From Comamonadaceae bacterium (lineage in GTDB: Bacteria; Pseudomonadota; Gammaproteobacteria; Burkholderiales; Burkholderiaceae_C), in NCBI GenBank assembly GCA_013297875.1, contig JAAFIW010000006.1, positions 171,684-235,683 on the forward strand: a stretch of 64,000 bases of DNA. Reading direction: 5' to 3'. A program made the position numbers and the translations under genes. The notes beneath the pieces were generated by a model. That model did not search any database. It was not told the origin of the DNA and was given only the letters and a program-made list of their open reading frames with translations. Below are positions 22,820-30,387 of the stretch, in pieces (the stretch's first letter is position 1; each line of letters begins with the position of its first letter).

Positions 22820-24837
22820 AACGCCTGCTGATAGCCAACCGCAGCGAAATCGCTCGTCGCATCATCCGCACCGCCCATGCCATGGGCATCGACACGGTGG
22901 CCGTGTATTCCGATGCCGACGCGCAAGCCCTTCACGTACACGAAGCCACGCAAGCCGTGGCACTGCAGGGCAACGCCAGCGCCGATACCTATTTGCGCAT
23001 CGACAAGCTGCTGGCCGCAGCCAAGGAAACCGGTGCCGATGCGGTGCATCCGGGCTACGGCTTCCTGAGTGAAAACGCCGACTTTGCCCAGGCCGTGATG
23101 GACGCAGGCCTGACCTGGGTCGGCCCACCCCCGCAAGCCATTCGCGCCCTGGGCAGCAAGAGTGCTGCCAAGGCCCTGGCGCAAGCGCGCGGTGTGCCGT
23201 GTTTGCCTGGCTATTACGGGGCGGATCAATCCGATGAGCGCTTGCTGCAAGAAGCCCAGCGCGTCGGTTTGCCCCTGATGGTGAAAGCCGCTGCCGGTGG
23301 CGGTGGACGGGGCATGCGCTTGGTGACGGAGATGACGGCCTTTGCCGCCGCCGTACAAAGCGCTCGTAGCGAGGCGCAGTCGGCTTTTGGCAATGGCGAA
23401 TTGCTGTTGGAGCGCGCGCTGCTGGCCCCGCGCCATGTGGAAGTGCAGGTGTTTGCCGATGCGCACGGACACTGCATTCACCTGGGCGAGCGCGACTGCT
23501 CGGTGCAGCGGCGGCATCAGAAAATCATTGAAGAAACACCCAGCCCGGCCGTGTCGGATGCCTTGCGCGCGCGCATGACGCGCTGCGCAGTTCAGCTGGC
23601 GCAAGCGGCGGGGTATGTGGGGGCGGGCACGGTGGAGTTTCTTGTTGAGACTGGCGACGGGGACAGCCCCCACCCCAACCCTCCCCCAGCGGGGGAGGGA
23701 GTCAAACCTGCTGGCGCGACCGACGGTTTTTACCTGATGGAAATGAACACCCGCCTGCAGGTGGAGCACTGCGTCACCGAGATGGTCACAGGCCTGGACT
23801 TGGTGGAATGGCAAATCCGCGTGGCGCGGGGTGAGCCTTTGCCGTTGACGCAAGACCAGGTGCGGTTTGAAGGTCACGCCATTGAAGTGCGCCTGTGCGC
23901 CGAAGACGAAAACTTCACGCCGCACACCGGCACGGTCAAACACTTCCGCTCTCCCCTTGAATTACTCCCTCCCCCGCTGGGGGAGAAAAGATCAGGACTC
24001 CCTCCCCCGCTGGGGGAGGGGTGGGGTGGGGGCACGCGCGCCAACCACCTGCGCTTCGACCACGCCCTCTACCCCGGCCAACCCATCCCCCCCCACTACG
24101 ACAGCATGCTCGGCAAGCTCATCGCCCACGCCGCCACCCGCGAGCAAGCCATCACCCACTTGGCCCGCGCCCTCGATGAAACCGAAGTCCTGGGCCTGCC
24201 CACCAACCGCGCCTTCCTGGCCGCCTGCCTGCGCCACGAGGTATTCAAAACCGGTCATGCGCTGATCCCTTTCCTGCAAACTCAGGGCGATGACCTACGC
24301 GATTCGCTATTAAAAAAAGAGCTGCTTGAGCAATCAATCTCTGGGCTACTGGCCGTTTTGGCTGTTAACTCCCTCCCCCACTGGGGGAGGGCTGGGGTGG
24401 GGGCACGTGCGCTACCCTGCCCCTTCTCACGCCCCGTCCGCCTGCGCCACCGCGGCCACATCACGGATGTCGCCGCATCAGAAGTCCCGCCACACACGCC
24501 TGGTCTGGTCGCCGTCGCGCTCGACGAAAACCGCTGGCACGTCCAACGCGCCGGCATTGACCTGTTCATCGAAGACGCCTCCTTCGACCCCCCCGAAAAC
24601 AGCCAGGCCGCCAGCGCCGCCAACGAGCTGCGCGCGCCTTTCAACGGCAAAGTCGTCGCCGTCCACACCCAGCCCGGCGCCACCGTGCAAAAGGGCGACG
24701 TGCTGGTCATCGTCGAGTCCATGAAGCTGGAGCATTCGCTGGCCGCCGCCCGCGCGGGCGTGGTCAAACGCGTGGCCGTGCAAGCGGGCCAGCAGGTCGC
24801 GCCCGCGCAAGTCTTGGTCAGCCTGGAGCCGGTATGA
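22816..24837 (+). CDS. Acyl-CoA carboxylase alpha subunit (biotin carboxylase + biotin carrier), with in-frame repeat insertions
   Basis: A 673-residue protein. The biotin carboxylase part has KRLLIANRSEIARRIIRTA, HPGYGFLSENADFAQAV, KAAAGGGGRGMRLV (ATP-grasp), HVEVQVFADAHG, RDCSVQRRHQKIIEE and MEMNTRLQVEHCVTE. The C-terminal biotinyl domain has VIVESMKLEHSL with the biotinylated Lys. Three GC-rich hairpin repeats and one GCTCAAGCAGCTAT-family copy are read in frame, giving SPHPNPPPAGEG (~285), LLPPPLGEKRSGLPPPLGEG (~385-405) and SLPHWGRAGVGA (~520). All three fall in variable loops or the interdomain linker, and all core motifs remain, so activity is plausible. GTG start overlaps the upstream gene; the stop overlaps the next (ATGA). 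Confidence 0.88.
   Translation: MKRLLIANRSEIARRIIRTAHAMGIDTVAVYSDADAQALHVHEATQAVALQGNASADTYLRIDKLLAAAKETGADAVHPGYGFLSENADFAQAVMDAGLTWVGPPPQAIRALGSKSAAKALAQARGVPCLPGYYGADQSDERLLQEAQRVGLPLMVKAAAGGGGRGMRLVTEMTAFAAAVQSARSEAQSAFGNGELLLERALLAPRHVEVQVFADAHGHCIHLGERDCSVQRRHQKIIEETPSPAVSDALRARMTRCAVQLAQAAGYVGAGTVEFLVETGDGDSPHPNPPPAGEGVKPAGATDGFYLMEMNTRLQVEHCVTEMVTGLDLVEWQIRVARGEPLPLTQDQVRFEGHAIEVRLCAEDENFTPHTGTVKHFRSPLELLPPPLGEKRSGLPPPLGEGWGGGTRANHLRFDHALYPGQPIPPHYDSMLGKLIAHAATREQAITHLARALDETEVLGLPTNRAFLAACLRHEVFKTGHALIPFLQTQGDDLRDSLLKKELLEQSISGLLAVLAVNSLPHWGRAGVGARALPCPFSRPVRLRHRGHITDVAASEVPPHTPGLVAVALDENRWHVQRAGIDLFIEDASFDPPENSQAASAANELRAPFNGKVVAVHTQPGATVQKGDVLVIVESMKLEHSLAAARAGVVKRVAVQAGQQVAPAQVLVSLEPV
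23661..23702. repeat. CCCTCCCCCNGCGGGGGAGGG hairpin repeat in carboxylase alpha gene, copy 1
   Basis: Hairpin CCCTCCCCCAGCGGGGGAGGG flanked by CCCCACCCCAA. It is in frame. Confidence 0.85.
23964..24036. repeat. CCCTCCCCCNGCGGGGGAGGG hairpin repeats in carboxylase alpha gene, copies 2 and 3
   Basis: Two tandem hairpins (ctccctcccccgctgggggag twice), the second followed by GGGGTGGGGTGGGGGC. In frame. Confidence 0.85.
24304..24366. repeat. GCTCAAGCAGCTAT-family repeat in carboxylase alpha gene
   Basis: gctattaaaaaaagagctgc then ttgagcaatcaatctctggg and ctactggccgttttgg, in frame, directly before another hairpin copy. Confidence 0.7.
24367..24409. repeat. CCCTCCCCCNNNNGGGGGAGGG hairpin repeat in carboxylase alpha gene, copy 4
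   Basis: ctccctcccccactgggggagg then gctggggtgggggc, in frame and abutting the preceding repeat family. Confidence 0.8.
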
Positions 24838-25982
24838 GCACTGACCTTCAAGAGGACATCACAGCCGCCTACGACACCGCCCGCCGCTTCGCCGAAAAAG
24901 AAATCGCCCCCCACATCAACGGCTGGGAAGAGGCCGCCGCCTTCCCCCGCGCCCTATACAAACAAGCCGCCGACGCGGGCCTACTGGGCCTGGGCTACCC
25001 CGAGGCGCTAGGCGGCACCCCCGCGCCCTTTGCGCTGCGCAACGCCATCAGCATCGCGCTGGCGCGTTATGGCACCAGCGGCGGCGTGCTGGCCAGCTTG
25101 TTTTCTTGCAACATCGGCCTGCCGCCGGTGGCGCGCTATGGCAGCGCCGCCTTGCAGCAACTGGTGATTCCGCCAGTGCTGCGCGGCGAGCAGATCGCAG
25201 CCCTGGCCATCACCGAGCCCGGCGGCGGCTCCGACGTGGCAGCGCTGCGCACCACCGCGCGGCTGGAGGGCGATGAATGGGTGATTGACGGTGAAAAGGT
25301 GTTCATCACCAGCGGCATGCGGGCCGACTGGTTGACGGTCGCCGCGAGAACCGGCGACTCAAAAGGTGCCAGCAGCATCAGCATGATTGTTGTGCCCGGC
25401 AACGCCAAGGGCATTCAAAAAACCGAGCTCAAAAAAATGGGCTGGTGGTGCTCCGACACCGCCCAACTGCACTTCAGCGGCGTGCGCGTGCCCGTCGGTA
25501 ACCTGCTGGGCGAGCCGGGTAGCGGCTTCAAAATCATCATGACCAACTTCAACGGCGAGCGCCTGGCCATGTCGGCCCTGGCCCTGGGCTTTGCCCAAGC
25601 CTGCTACGACGAAGCCCTGGCCTGGGCCCGCCAGCGCAAAACCTTTGGTGCGGCCTTGATCGAGCGCCAGGTCATCCGCCACAAGCTGGTCGACATGCAA
25701 ATGCACATCAATGCCACCGAGGCGTGGGTGAATGCAGTGACGGCGCGAGTGGACGCGGGCGACGAGGGCAACGACTGGGTCGCCCAAGTCTGCCAACTCA
25801 AAAACCAGGCTACTCAAACCATGCAGTTCTGCGCCGACCAGGCCGTGCAAATCCTGGGCGGCATGGGCTACATGCGCGGCACTGCCAGCGAACGCATTTA
25901 CCGCGAGGTCAAGGTCATGATGATCGGCGGCGGCAGCGAAGAAATCATGAAGGAGCTGGCGGCGCGGCAGCTGGGGCTATAA
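24834..25982 (+). CDS. Acyl-CoA dehydrogenase (second of the operon)
   Basis: A 382-residue acyl-CoA dehydrogenase. Motifs: GLLGLGYPEALGGTPAPF, AALAITEPGGGSDVAAL, DEWVIDGEKVFITSGMRADW, MGWWCSDTAQLHFSGVRVP and the C-terminal ILGGMGYMRGTASERIYREVKVMMIGGGSEEIM. It differs clearly from the first dehydrogenase and probably takes a different chain length or a later intermediate. ATGA overlap with the alpha subunit; the thioesterase follows after 6 nt. Confidence 0.88.
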   Translation: MSTDLQEDITAAYDTARRFAEKEIAPHINGWEEAAAFPRALYKQAADAGLLGLGYPEALGGTPAPFALRNAISIALARYGTSGGVLASLFSCNIGLPPVARYGSAALQQLVIPPVLRGEQIAALAITEPGGGSDVAALRTTARLEGDEWVIDGEKVFITSGMRADWLTVAARTGDSKGASSISMIVVPGNAKGIQKTELKKMGWWCSDTAQLHFSGVRVPVGNLLGEPGSGFKIIMTNFNGERLAMSALALGFAQACYDEALAWARQRKTFGAALIERQVIRHKLVDMQMHINATEAWVNAVTARVDAGDEGNDWVAQVCQLKNQATQTMQFCADQAVQILGGMGYMRGTASERIYREVKVMMIGGGSEEIMKELAARQLGL

Positions 25983-25988
25983 CAAACC

Positions 25989-26468
25989 ATGACCCAAACC
26001 CAGACGCCTATCGCCTTCGAGCTCGAATTCATCACCGGCCTCAAACACATCTTTGAAGAAAAAATCGTTTTCAACAAACTCCTGGGTCTGGCGGTTACCA
26101 GCGTGACCCCCGATCAGGTCACAGCCCGCATCAACATGCGGCCCGAGCTGGTCGGCCACTACGACTACGACCGCATCCACGGCGGCGTGATCAGCGCCGG
26201 GCTGGACGCCATGGGCGGCCTGGCCGTGATGGCCGCCATCGGCGCGCGCCACCTGGACGAACCGGTGGCAAAACGCCTGGAGCGCTTCACCAAGCTGGGC
26301 ACCATCGACCTGCGCGTGGACTACCTGCGCCCCGGTATCGGCACCCACTTTGCGCTGCACGCCCAGGTGCTGCGCCTGGGCTCCCGCGTGGCCAGCACGC
26401 GTATGGAATTTCTCGGGGCTGATGGCACATTGCTGTCCACGGGGGCGGGGGCTTACATTGTTTCTTGA
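25989..26468 (+). CDS. PaaI-type hotdog-fold thioesterase
   Basis: A 159-residue single hotdog-domain protein. It has the typical VGHYDYDRIHGGVISAGLDAMGGLAVM (HGG motif and central helix) and a later DLRVDYLRPG. It would release free acid from acyl-CoA, perhaps to recycle CoA from dead-end intermediates. It is the last gene of the TetR operon, 6 nt behind the dehydrogenase; a dispersed repeat follows at once. Confidence 0.82.
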   Translation: MTQTQTPIAFELEFITGLKHIFEEKIVFNKLLGLAVTSVTPDQVTARINMRPELVGHYDYDRIHGGVISAGLDAMGGLAVMAAIGARHLDEPVAKRLERFTKLGTIDLRVDYLRPGIGTHFALHAQVLRLGSRVASTRMEFLGADGTLLSTGAGAYIVS

Positions 26469-26480
26469 TGACGATTCACT

Positions 26481-26530
26481 ATGGTTTTGATAGCTGCTTG
26501 AGCAATGAATACAAGGGCAGATGGCTGTTT
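26481..26530. repeat. GCTCAAGCAGCTAT-family dispersed repeat
   Basis: gatagctgcttgagcaatg then aatacaagggcagatggctgttttgac, reverse orientation. Confidence 0.75.
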
Positions 26531-26566
26531 TGACCCTTAGCGAGGAAAAATGGGGCCAAATCCCGA

Positions 26567-26747
26567 TTCAGCCCAGAATTTTCATTAGGGTTTGGATAGA
26601 CAACGGATGCAGTTGCGAGTCAGTTTTGACCCGACTGAGGAGGCCCATGGCGCGCGCCATGGGCGACGAAGAGGGTCGAAAATGGCCGCAAATGCGCCGT
26701 TGGAATCCAAACAGCACCGAAGGTGCGCCGAATGGAAAATCTGGGTT
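26567..26747. repeat. Nested imperfect inverted repeat with a central 22-bp perfect palindrome
   Basis: Outer blocks cccagaattttc / gaaaatctggg and gtttggat / atccaaac, inner blocks gttttgaccc / gggtcgaaaa, and a central perfect palindrome at 26643-26664 (gcccatggcgc / gcgccatgggc). It looks like a non-coding mobile miniature element or a fossil of one. Confidence 0.6.
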
Positions 26748-26865
26748 CAGGACACAGTCCACCCGAAGCGCAACAAAACATGCGTGAAATCGGGCTCTGA
26801 CTGCTCATTGCGCCGTGCTTGATGGTCGCCTAAACCAGCCTCCACCTCTCAGGGACAATCTACTC

Positions 26866-27768
26866 ATGCCAATCAGCCACTACATCAAAGAAATCGGCCG
26901 CGGCAAAGACGGTGCCCGGCCTCTCATACGCGAGCAATCCGCCGACCTTTTCGGCCAGGTGCTCGACGGCACGGTGACTGACCTGGAGCTGGGTGCTTTT
27001 GTGATCGCCATGCGCATTAAGGGCGAAACGGTCGGTGAAATGGCGGGGTTTCTGGATGCGACCTACGCCCGCATGCAGCGCATACCCGCCACCGACAAAC
27101 CGCTGGTGGTGCTGCCCAGCTACAACGGCGCGCGCAAGCTGCCGCTGCTCACGCCGCTTTTGGGGCTGCTGCTGGCGCAGCGCGGGCTGCCGGTGCTGAT
27201 TCATGGGGCGGCGACGGAGTCAACGCGGGTTTTTGTGTCAAATGTGCTGATCGCCCTTGATATTCCTGCTCAAGCAGCTATACAAAACATAGCAAATGGC
27301 GAGCTGGGCTTTGCGCCCACCGAGCTGCTGTGCCCCGGCCTGGCGCGCTTGCTGGCGGTGCGGCGGGTGGTGGGGCTGCGCAACAGCGCGCACAGCCTGG
27401 TCAAGCTGATGAACCCCAGCGCGGGGGCGGCGGTGGTGGTGGGCAGCTACACCCACCCGGAATATGCGCTGAGCATGGCGGCGGTGTTTGAAAAAATGGG
27501 CAGCACGGCCCTGCTCTTGCGCGGCACCGAAGGCGAGAGCGTGGCCGACGCGCGGCGCATGCCCCAAATGGACGGTTTTGTGGCGGGCCAGTGCACCGTG
27601 TTGCAAGAAGCCCAAAAAGGCACGCTCGCCAGCCTGCCCGAGCTGCCCACCGGCACCGACGCGGCCGATACTGCCGCTTACATTCGCCGGGTGCTGGCGG
27701 GCGATTTGCCGGTGCCTGGGCCGATTGCGCGGCAGGTGGAATGCATCTTGCAACTGGCTTCGGCCTAG
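26866..27768 (+). CDS. ybiB: YbiB/TrpD2-family DNA-binding protein (anthranilate phosphoribosyltransferase-like)
   Basis: A 300-residue protein with the glycosyltransferase family 3 fold. I use ATG 26866, which gives the typical opening PISHYIKEIGRGKDGARPL. It has MRIKGETVGEMAGFLDA, LPSYNGARKLPLLTPLLGLLLAQRGLPVLIHG and GLRNSAHSLVKLMNP. YbiB proteins look like TrpD but bind nucleic acid and are linked to the SOS/LexA regulon in E. coli. The TrpD phosphoribosyl-pyrophosphate motifs are only partly kept. Residues ~127-142 (IPAQAAIQNIANG) come from an in-frame dispersed repeat. Confidence 0.82.
   Translation: MPISHYIKEIGRGKDGARPLIREQSADLFGQVLDGTVTDLELGAFVIAMRIKGETVGEMAGFLDATYARMQRIPATDKPLVVLPSYNGARKLPLLTPLLGLLLAQRGLPVLIHGAATESTRVFVSNVLIALDIPAQAAIQNIANGELGFAPTELLCPGLARLLAVRRVVGLRNSAHSLVKLMNPSAGAAVVVGSYTHPEYALSMAAVFEKMGSTALLLRGTEGESVADARRMPQMDGFVAGQCTVLQEAQKGTLASLPELPTGTDAADTAAYIRRVLAGDLPVPGPIARQVECILQLASA
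27240..27298. repeat. GCTCAAGCAGCTAT-family repeat inside ybiB
   Basis: cctgctcaagcagctatac then aaaacatagcaaat, in frame. Confidence 0.75.
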
Positions 27769-27782
27769 AAAATTCGGGTACC

Positions 27783-27897
27783 GAACGCAGAGGGCGCGAA
27801 GATTACGCAGAGGACGCGAAAAAATTCAAAATGAAATTCAAAAATTTGGCTGTTCTTTTGCGTCCTCTGCGAATCCTTCGCGAACTCTGCGTTCTTG
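27783..27897. repeat. Long inverted repeat (GAACGCAGAGGGCGCGAAG type), copy 1
   Basis: About 40-base arms (gaacgcagagggcgcgaag... and its complement ending at 27897) around an AT-rich loop. It lies between ybiB and cobA. Same family as 33491-33630. Confidence 0.88.
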
Positions 27898-27916
27898 CCC
27901 CCGCATCCAACACACC

Positions 27917-28693
27917 ATGACACACCCCACAGGCCAGGTCACCCTCGTCGGCGCAGGCCCCGGCGCCCCCGAGTTGCTGACGCTCAAGGCCATCAAGGCC
28001 ATTCAAATGGCCACCGTGCTGCTGGTGGACGACCTGGTCAGCGACGACGTGGTCGCGTTTGCCAGCCCTGGCGCGCGCATCGTGCATGTGGGCAAGCGCG
28101 GCGGCTGCAAAAGTACGCCGCAGGCCTTTATTCAAAAGCTGATGGTGATGGCCGCGCGTGAGGGCGAAAACGTGGTGCGTCTGAAGGGGGGCGACCCCTT
28201 CATTTTTGGCCGGGGCGGCGAAGAGGTGGAGCATTTGCAGGCAGCGGGCATTCACGTCAGCGTGGTCAACGGCATCACCTCGGGTCTGGCGGCTGTCACC
28301 TCGTTGAACGTGCCGCTGACGCACCGCGAGCACGCGCACGGCGTGGTGTTTGTCACCGGCCACGCCAAGCCAGGCGACGATGGCACAGACTGGCAACTGC
28401 TGGCATCCACGGCGCACAGCGCCAAGCTCACCTTGGTGATTTACATGGGCATCAGTGGCGTGCAGCGCATTCAAAACGAGCTGCTATACGGGCTGCCCGC
28501 CAGCACACCGGTAGCCCTGATCGAGCGCGCCACCCTGCCCGAGCAGCGCCACACCGTCACCACCCTGGGCCAACTGCATGCCACCGTGGTGCGCAACGGC
28601 ATTCAGAGCCCGGCCGTGATGGTGGTGGGCGATGTGGTGCGTGGCATGGCAGCGGCTGCCCACAGTGAACCCGGCGCGCGACAGGCAAGCTGA
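27917..28693 (+). CDS. cobA: Uroporphyrinogen-III C-methyltransferase (SUMT)
   Basis: A 258-residue methyltransferase that makes precorrin-2 from uroporphyrinogen III and two SAM, for siroheme or cobalamin. Motifs: VTLVGAGPGAPELLTLKA (N-terminal SAM loop), VLLVDDLVSDDVVAF, VRLKGGDPFIFGRGGEEVEHL, VVNGITSGLAA and PLTHREHAHGVVFVTGH. The start is ATG 27917 just after the hairpin repeat. It stands alone, without CysG oxidase/ferrochelatase parts. The longer frame upstream overlaps ybiB in another frame and is not coding. Confidence 0.93.
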   Translation: MTHPTGQVTLVGAGPGAPELLTLKAIKAIQMATVLLVDDLVSDDVVAFASPGARIVHVGKRGGCKSTPQAFIQKLMVMAAREGENVVRLKGGDPFIFGRGGEEVEHLQAAGIHVSVVNGITSGLAAVTSLNVPLTHREHAHGVVFVTGHAKPGDDGTDWQLLASTAHSAKLTLVIYMGISGVQRIQNELLYGLPASTPVALIERATLPEQRHTVTTLGQLHATVVRNGIQSPAVMVVGDVVRGMAAAAHSEPGARQAS

Positions 28694-28753
28694 CACCGGC
28701 GCAGAGGTTCCCATACCCCCCGGTACACTGCCACGCTTCATAACGGGGGCCCC

Positions 28754-29878
28754 ATGCTAGAAAAACTCAACGAACTCACCGAAGGCCACGGCCCGCTGCG
28801 ACCCGGCCATGGCTTGATCACCGGCATCATTGCGCTGAGCCTGGGCATCTTGTGTTTTCTGGGCGTGCTGGCCTTTCATTTCCCGGAATACTTGACCACA
28901 CCCCAGCTGCGCAAAAGCTATGACGTGGCAGTGATTCGCCAGGTCATGCTGGCAGGCTTGGCGATTGCGGGCGGCCTGTCGCTGGTGAACATTATTTTCA
29001 ACCGGGCGCGCTGGCTGTCGGGCTTTGCGTTTCTGCTGGTCGCCGTCACGGCCCTTTTGGGTGGCCACAAAGTGCCGGTGGCCGACTTTGCCGACAACAC
29101 GCCCTACATCGGGCTGGACTGGTTCATTCTGGATCTGTTGGGCTCTTCCCTGCTCTTCATCTTCATTGAAAAGCTGTTTGCGCTGCGCAAAGACCAGCCG
29201 GTGTTTCGCGCCGAGTGGCAGACCGACTTTCACCACTTCATCGTCAACCACATGCTGGTGGGTTTTGTGCTGCTGGCGGCTAACCTGGCCGTGCACAAGT
29301 TTTTTGGCTGGGCGGGCACCGACGGTGTGCGCGGCTGGGTGCAAAGCATGCCGTTTTGGGCCGGGCTGCTGCTGATCATTCTGGTGGCCGACCTGGTGCA
29401 GTACTGGACGCACCGCGCCTACCACGAGGTGCCGGTTTTGTGGCGTCTGCACGCCGTGCACCACAGCAGCAAAAGCATGGACTGGCTGGCCGGCTCGCGC
29501 CAGCACATCGTGGAGCTGCTGATCACCCGCACCCTGGTTTTGGCACCGATTTACGTGCTGGGCTTTTCCAAAGATGTGATTGACGCCTACATCGTGGTGG
29601 TGGGCTTTCAGGCGGTGTTTAACCACGCCAACGTGAGCGTGCGCCTGGGCCCGCTGCGCTACCTGATCGTCACGCCCAACTTTCACCACTGGCACCACAG
29701 CCAGGACGGCGAGGCGCTGGATAAAAACTATGCCGCGCACTACGCGTTTTTGGACTATTTATTTGGCACCGCCGTGAAAAGCACCAAGCTGTGGCCGCAG
29801 CAATATGGCGTGCTGGGCGACTATGTGCCCAATGGGTTTATCAAGCAGTTCAAGTTTCCGTTCACCTGGAAGGGTTGA
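28754..29878 (+). CDS. Sterol desaturase / fatty acid hydroxylase family membrane protein
   Basis: A 374-residue di-iron membrane enzyme. Hydrophobic segments lie near residues 22-42, 62-82, 92-108, 128-148, 168-188 and 208-228. The histidine boxes are HRAYHEVP, LHAVHHSS and FHHWHHSQ (about residues 226, 238 and 316), which hold the iron pair. The enzyme would hydroxylate or desaturate a lipid; bacterial members act on sterol-, hopanoid- or carotenoid-like or acyl substrates. No lipid genes are adjacent, so the substrate is unknown. A REP pair follows the gene. Confidence 0.85.
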   Translation: MLEKLNELTEGHGPLRPGHGLITGIIALSLGILCFLGVLAFHFPEYLTTPQLRKSYDVAVIRQVMLAGLAIAGGLSLVNIIFNRARWLSGFAFLLVAVTALLGGHKVPVADFADNTPYIGLDWFILDLLGSSLLFIFIEKLFALRKDQPVFRAEWQTDFHHFIVNHMLVGFVLLAANLAVHKFFGWAGTDGVRGWVQSMPFWAGLLLIILVADLVQYWTHRAYHEVPVLWRLHAVHHSSKSMDWLAGSRQHIVELLITRTLVLAPIYVLGFSKDVIDAYIVVVGFQAVFNHANVSVRLGPLRYLIVTPNFHHWHHSQDGEALDKNYAAHYAFLDYLFGTAVKSTKLWPQQYGVLGDYVPNGFIKQFKFPFTWKG

Positions 29879-29911
29879 GGTGTTGTGTCCCGATCGGGAT
29901 GCACGCTTCAG

Positions 29912-30012
29912 CCCGTCATTCCCGCGCAGGCGGGAATCCAGGCGCGGGGACGATGCCAACGGCAAGGTTGGTAAATCGCACAGGTGGATTCCCGCCTGCG
30001 CGGGAATGACGG
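29912..30012. repeat. REP pair of the CGTCATTCCCGCGCAGGCGGGAATCCA type
   Basis: Two opposed copies (29912-29940 and 29985-30012) of a hairpin unit, attcccgcgcaggcgggaat, separated by 44 bases. This repeat type is widespread in beta- and gammaproteobacteria (dRS3-like core). Confidence 0.9.
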
Positions 30013-30035
30013 ATATGTAGGTGTTTTGTGCCACC

Positions 30036-30085
30036 AGCCCGTATAAATACTGCTCAAGCAGCTATTAAATATATAGCAACTCAAA
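30036..30085. repeat. GCTCAAGCAGCTAT-family dispersed repeat
   Basis: atactgctcaagcagctat then taaatatatagc, overlapping the 3' end of the TIGR03643 gene. Confidence 0.75.
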
Positions 30086-30365
30086 GCGGTATGCGGTGAT
30101 TGGCTCCCTGCCGGTTCACGTCGTTCATCTCACTTGGCCGCAGCGCCGCATGCTTGGTGACCCGCCCGGCCATGCGTTTGCGCCACATGCGAAATGAGCT
30201 GGGTTTCATGTGCTGGCGCATCAGGTCAATCACGCCTGATTCGTTCAGGCCAAACTGGTTTTCAATCGCTTCAAACGGCGTGCGGTCTTCCCAGGCCATT
30301 TCGATGATGCGGGAAATGTCGGCAGCGTCCAATGCGACAGCATTTTGTTGAGCAACGATTTTCAT
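30081..30365 (-). CDS. TIGR03643-family conserved protein
   Basis: A 94-residue soluble protein with the family pattern ISRIIEMAWEDRTPFEAIENQFGLNESGVIDLMRQ..., written here in parts: AWEDRTPFEAIENQFGL, SGVIDLMRQHMKP, SSFRMWRKRMAGRVTKH. The helical MWRKRMAGR segment suggests nucleic-acid contact. Function unknown. From memory this family often co-occurs in genomes with DUF2256 and Fe-S cryptochromes, both present at 9958-11657. I use ATG 30365; a GTG lies one codon upstream. Divergent from the BaiN-like gene, gap 22 nt. Confidence 0.82.
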   Translation of the reverse strand: MKIVAQQNAVALDAADISRIIEMAWEDRTPFEAIENQFGLNESGVIDLMRQHMKPSSFRMWRKRMAGRVTKHAALRPSEMNDVNRQGANHRIPL

Positions 30366-30387
30366 CACCCAAGGATAAGCTCACCCC

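Larger units (their letters stand above)
26469..26865. other. Intergenic region filled with repeats, no gene seen
   Basis: Holds one GCTCAAGCAGCTAT-family copy (26481-26530) and a larger nested inverted repeat (26567-26747). Short frames here have no family features. Confidence 0.6.

Noticed and set aside
22798..23943. 381-residue open frame on the minus strand
   Set aside because: Mirror frame of the biotin carboxylase domain, whose plus-strand motifs are complete.
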